A stretch of DNA of 64,000 nucleotides, from the NCBI GenBank assembly GCA_914767715.1, contig OU612070.1, positions 21,256,025-21,320,024 of the forward strand, written 5' to 3'. Source of the stretch: Membranipora membranacea (lineage: Eukaryota; Bryozoa; Gymnolaemata; Cheilostomatida; Membraniporidae). A program made the position numbers and the translations under genes. The notes beneath the pieces are model-generated. The model was not told where the DNA came from. It did not search any database and worked only from the letters and a program-made list of their open reading frames with translations. Below are positions 61,401-64,000 of this stretch, one piece after another (within the stretch, counting starts at the first letter, position 1; the number at the start of each line of letters is the position of its first letter).

Positions 61401-64000
61401 AGAAACAATGACGTGTTTTCTACTTTACAGTGGTTATGAAAGTTTTAAAATTTGTACGTCTTAAGGCGAACAAGTTAGAGAGAACTTCATTTGACTACCT
61501 GAGATGATTTAATTATCTACCATTTTACAAGGTCAAGGTGAAGTTCAGAATAGCAAACTTAAATGGACTCACTAGAATCAGTATCAGCACCATGATGTTC
61601 ACTGTTAACCATACTGTTAGATTCACCATCACTTAGTGAGGTTTGGTTTGTGACTACACTGGTTTCACTCATGGATGTGTGGTTGGTGACTATACTGTTT
61701 TTTCTCTTCCCATCAGGAAATATTGGCTCATCTGGTCCTGTCAAAATCAACAGTACTTCATCAGGCGACGACACAAACTAAACTCACTATAATCTAGAAT
61801 ACTGGACCACATTTTGATTGGCGCATCCTACTCTTTGTTGTTTTGGGATTAGAAAGGGTTGATCCCCACCTACAGGATAACAGCTTACATAGACAGGTTA
61901 AACCATCACATACCTCCATATAATAGAAGTGTGGTTATCATAAATATAATTATGGTTTACTGGTGATGTTTTGTGACCTCTGATTCAATGATTTTAATTT
62001 AAAAAGGCACATCTCCCCTTGTTAATTCTCGACCTCAGATAAATGAGTGCACAACCCACTATTATGATGACAAATAGACAGCAAAAATGGTTTTGGTGAT
62101 TGGAGTGGATTATATCCCTGATTAACCAGTGACCAGTTTCAGTATGTATGTGTGTTGAGCTGCTTTACAGTCGACCGCGCAACTATAATCATTGTATAGG
62201 GAGTCTATCAAGAGTTAACATTAGAAAAAGTTTGGTCCATTTGCATGCATTTGGAGTTGCTTCTCTCCACTTGACACGCAGCAGGCAATCGGATTAAACT
62301 TGATCTATTTTACATGAATAGCACAAGCCGCTTTATTGACTGACCGTTTTCAGACGGTGATGTAGAGTATGAGTTATCTAAACTCTGAAAGCTGTCAGCG
62401 TGTGAGATGGAGTTCTTCTTCTTACCGCTGCCCTTACTGGTAGTATCAGAATCATCCTCTATAAAATACAGTCATTATAAAAATTACAGGCTTTCCAATT
62501 AATTCCTTTTTTATCATTAGCGAACACCTGCTTTATTATTATGACAATTTTTGTCTATGGAATTGGATTCATATCATCTCATTTGCGAGCATTTATGTTT
62601 AGTAAATATATTTGATCAATATTAGTTGATCAAAGCCCTACAGTATATGAGCCTAATGCGAGATGAGCAAGCATCAAACTTGGGAAAATTTTATGTGTTG
62701 GCGCGGACATAAAGAGTTGCACTAAATCCAATTTCCAAATGAAAAAATTTCATTTTGATAAACCAGAGTGGGAAGTCTGTGAAAGCAAATAGAAACTTTG
62801 ACAGAATTAAGTCCACATCTGTGTTGAAATTGAAAGCCAGATGTATTCAGTTTTCATCACGGTTTGCAAATTTTGGCATACCATTCAATTTAATTTCAAT
62901 GACCACCTTCAACCTCGTACTAGTATCTTTAATGTTATTTTCTTTTATCTTTCAAAGATATCACAATAACATAAATAATATCGATTCAATAACATTGAGT
63001 GGATCATAACAGCATCGCTTCCTATTTGCCTAGATTAAGAATTTCCCCCTCAACATAGGCCTGAAGTAGAATCAGAAGTACCAGAATGCGGGGAAATTGG
63101 ATCAAACTTGATCTAAGCACCACCTACCTCTGTACTTACTACGGTTCCCATCTTCAGTGATAATACTCTCCGTTGATGTAGTACTCATCTTTTTCTTATT
63201 CTGATCTGTACCTTTAATTGGAGAAGGTTATGTATTAGAGTATAATGATTTAGTATTCGCATTGAGGCGAATCATTGAAATGAGCGCAATTTGTACTGAT
63301 GAGGCAGTGACTCCCAGAAGTCCATTTAATTTTTTCTAGTTTTTCGTATGTGGCATCCATAGGAAATCACATCACTTATTTGAGAAGTTTGGTATTGTAT
63401 ACATAGAAAAAACTGCAGGATCTCTAGATTGAGTTTTTGGTCAACTTGTAATTGTTGACAGCAAAATATTTATGGCTAAAAACCCTAACTATTCTCTCTA
63501 ACCCTCTCATGTATTGACCTTACATTACATGATTATATCATGCTCCAGCAACAAGTAATGTTTATATGTCTGCATAAATCTGTTTAATGCATTGTCTTAC
63601 CTGGGCGTTTGGCTCTAGATTTGCTGTTTTTTATGAGTATCTTTCGTTTGAGGTTTTCTGGGCTGGGCATTTGATATCCGGGCTCAAGCTGTAACAAAAA
63701 GACATTGTTGTGCAGATGCGATCAAAACATGAGCGGGTCACAAGATATGCCTTGAAAATCAGTCAAAATATATGAGTTTTTAACTCAATACTTAGATGAC
63801 GACAACAACATTCATTACTTTCAACCTAGCCAAAGGTAAAGCAAAAGTTAGTTTGAGGGATGGCTAAGATGGTCCAATTGGGATGTGGGCATATACAAAA
63901 AACATAGAATAAACACTTACTGGAAAACCCGCCAATGGCTCATCTAGTAGGAGATCACCAAATATCTCCCGACAATACTTGGCCATTTTTTCCTGCTGTA
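49471..64000 (-). CDS. PLCB: Phospholipase C-beta (3' part; N-terminus beyond the window)
   Basis: Twenty-one exons on the minus strand encode about 995 residues: 64000-63921 (partial), 63688-63601, 63211-63128, 62458-62345, 61737-61573, 61323-61229, 60571-60397, 59961-59804, 59510-59304, 58885-58721, 58367-58268, 57958-57854, 57416-57283, 56721-56508, 56048-55965, 54119-54021, 53780-53665, 51954-51760, 51225-50954, 50175-49953, 49589-49471. In order they give the X-domain end ([15 protein letters not shown]), an acidic Ser-rich linker, the Y domain ([25 protein letters not shown]), C2 ([12 protein letters not shown]), then a Lys/Arg-rich coiled-coil tail specific to PLC-beta, ending NTHL*. 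The enzyme cleaves PIP2 to IP3 and diacylglycerol at the plasma membrane downstream of Gq. The exon 3 donor may instead be at 63140. Phases do not join between 50954 and 50175, so a small exon is probably missing there. Confidence 0.92.
50177..50257. repeat. 24-bp tandem repeat at a PLC-beta splice acceptor
   Basis: Three 24 bp units start at 50177, 50201 and 50225 with a fourth begun at 50249 ('tgcaacagaaggtgtgtccc' plus 'ataa'). On the minus strand each unit ends in the pyrimidine-rich TTCTGTTGCA. Only in the first unit is the next base G, making the real acceptor CAG at the border of exon 50175-49953. The others read CAT. Confidence 0.8.
50811..50832. repeat. (TA)n microsatellite in a PLC-beta intron
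   Basis: A run of about ten TA dinucleotides. Similar short runs occur in PLC-beta introns near 60,218-60,233 and 60,347-60,362. Confidence 0.85.

Overview
The window is nuclear DNA from an animal, most likely a marine invertebrate. The genes have many short exons with GT-AG introns of about 0.1-2 kb, TATA promoters, AATAAA signals, SINEs and LINE remnants. A sponge or similar early-branching animal would fit the AT-rich, fairly compact genes, but that is an inference and the species is not identified.

Region 1 (1-38.1 kb) is a young lectin cluster. Six intact five-exon genes encode secreted C-type lectins of 204-213 aa with a galactose-type QPD motif. They form three divergent pairs (1-/2+, 3-/4+, 5-/6+). 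Each pair sits on the two arms of a 9-10 kb palindrome, and the palindromes repeat every ~14 kb. Between and inside them are a 1.41 kb TIR transposon with a 5-bp target duplication, RT remnants of a non-LTR retrotransposon, two copies of an orphan first exon starting MGC, and a short retroposon whose 5' end is U2 snRNA.

Region 2 (38.1-48.5 kb) holds two head-to-head genes. The minus-strand gene is selenoprotein W (88 aa, five coding exons) with an in-frame TGA in its CxxU motif and a form-2 SECIS candidate in a separate 3'UTR exon. The plus-strand gene is an aldo-keto reductase (nine coding exons, 356 aa, complete catalytic tetrad). A tRNA-derived SINE lies between them, and a foldback element and a TATGG-type microsatellite lie in reductase introns.

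Region 3 (49.5-64 kb) is the 3' two thirds of a phospholipase C-beta gene on the minus strand: end of the X domain, a long acidic/Ser-rich X-Y linker, Y domain, C2 domain and the basic coiled-coil tail, ending in a PDZ-ligand-like NTHL. The PH, EF-hand and most of the X domain lie beyond the right edge. The reductase and PLC-beta genes converge, with their 3' ends possibly overlapping near 48.5 kb.

The three regions look functionally unrelated. Only the lectin cluster shows recent amplification, with conserved lectin domains and a variable Ser/Pro linker exon.
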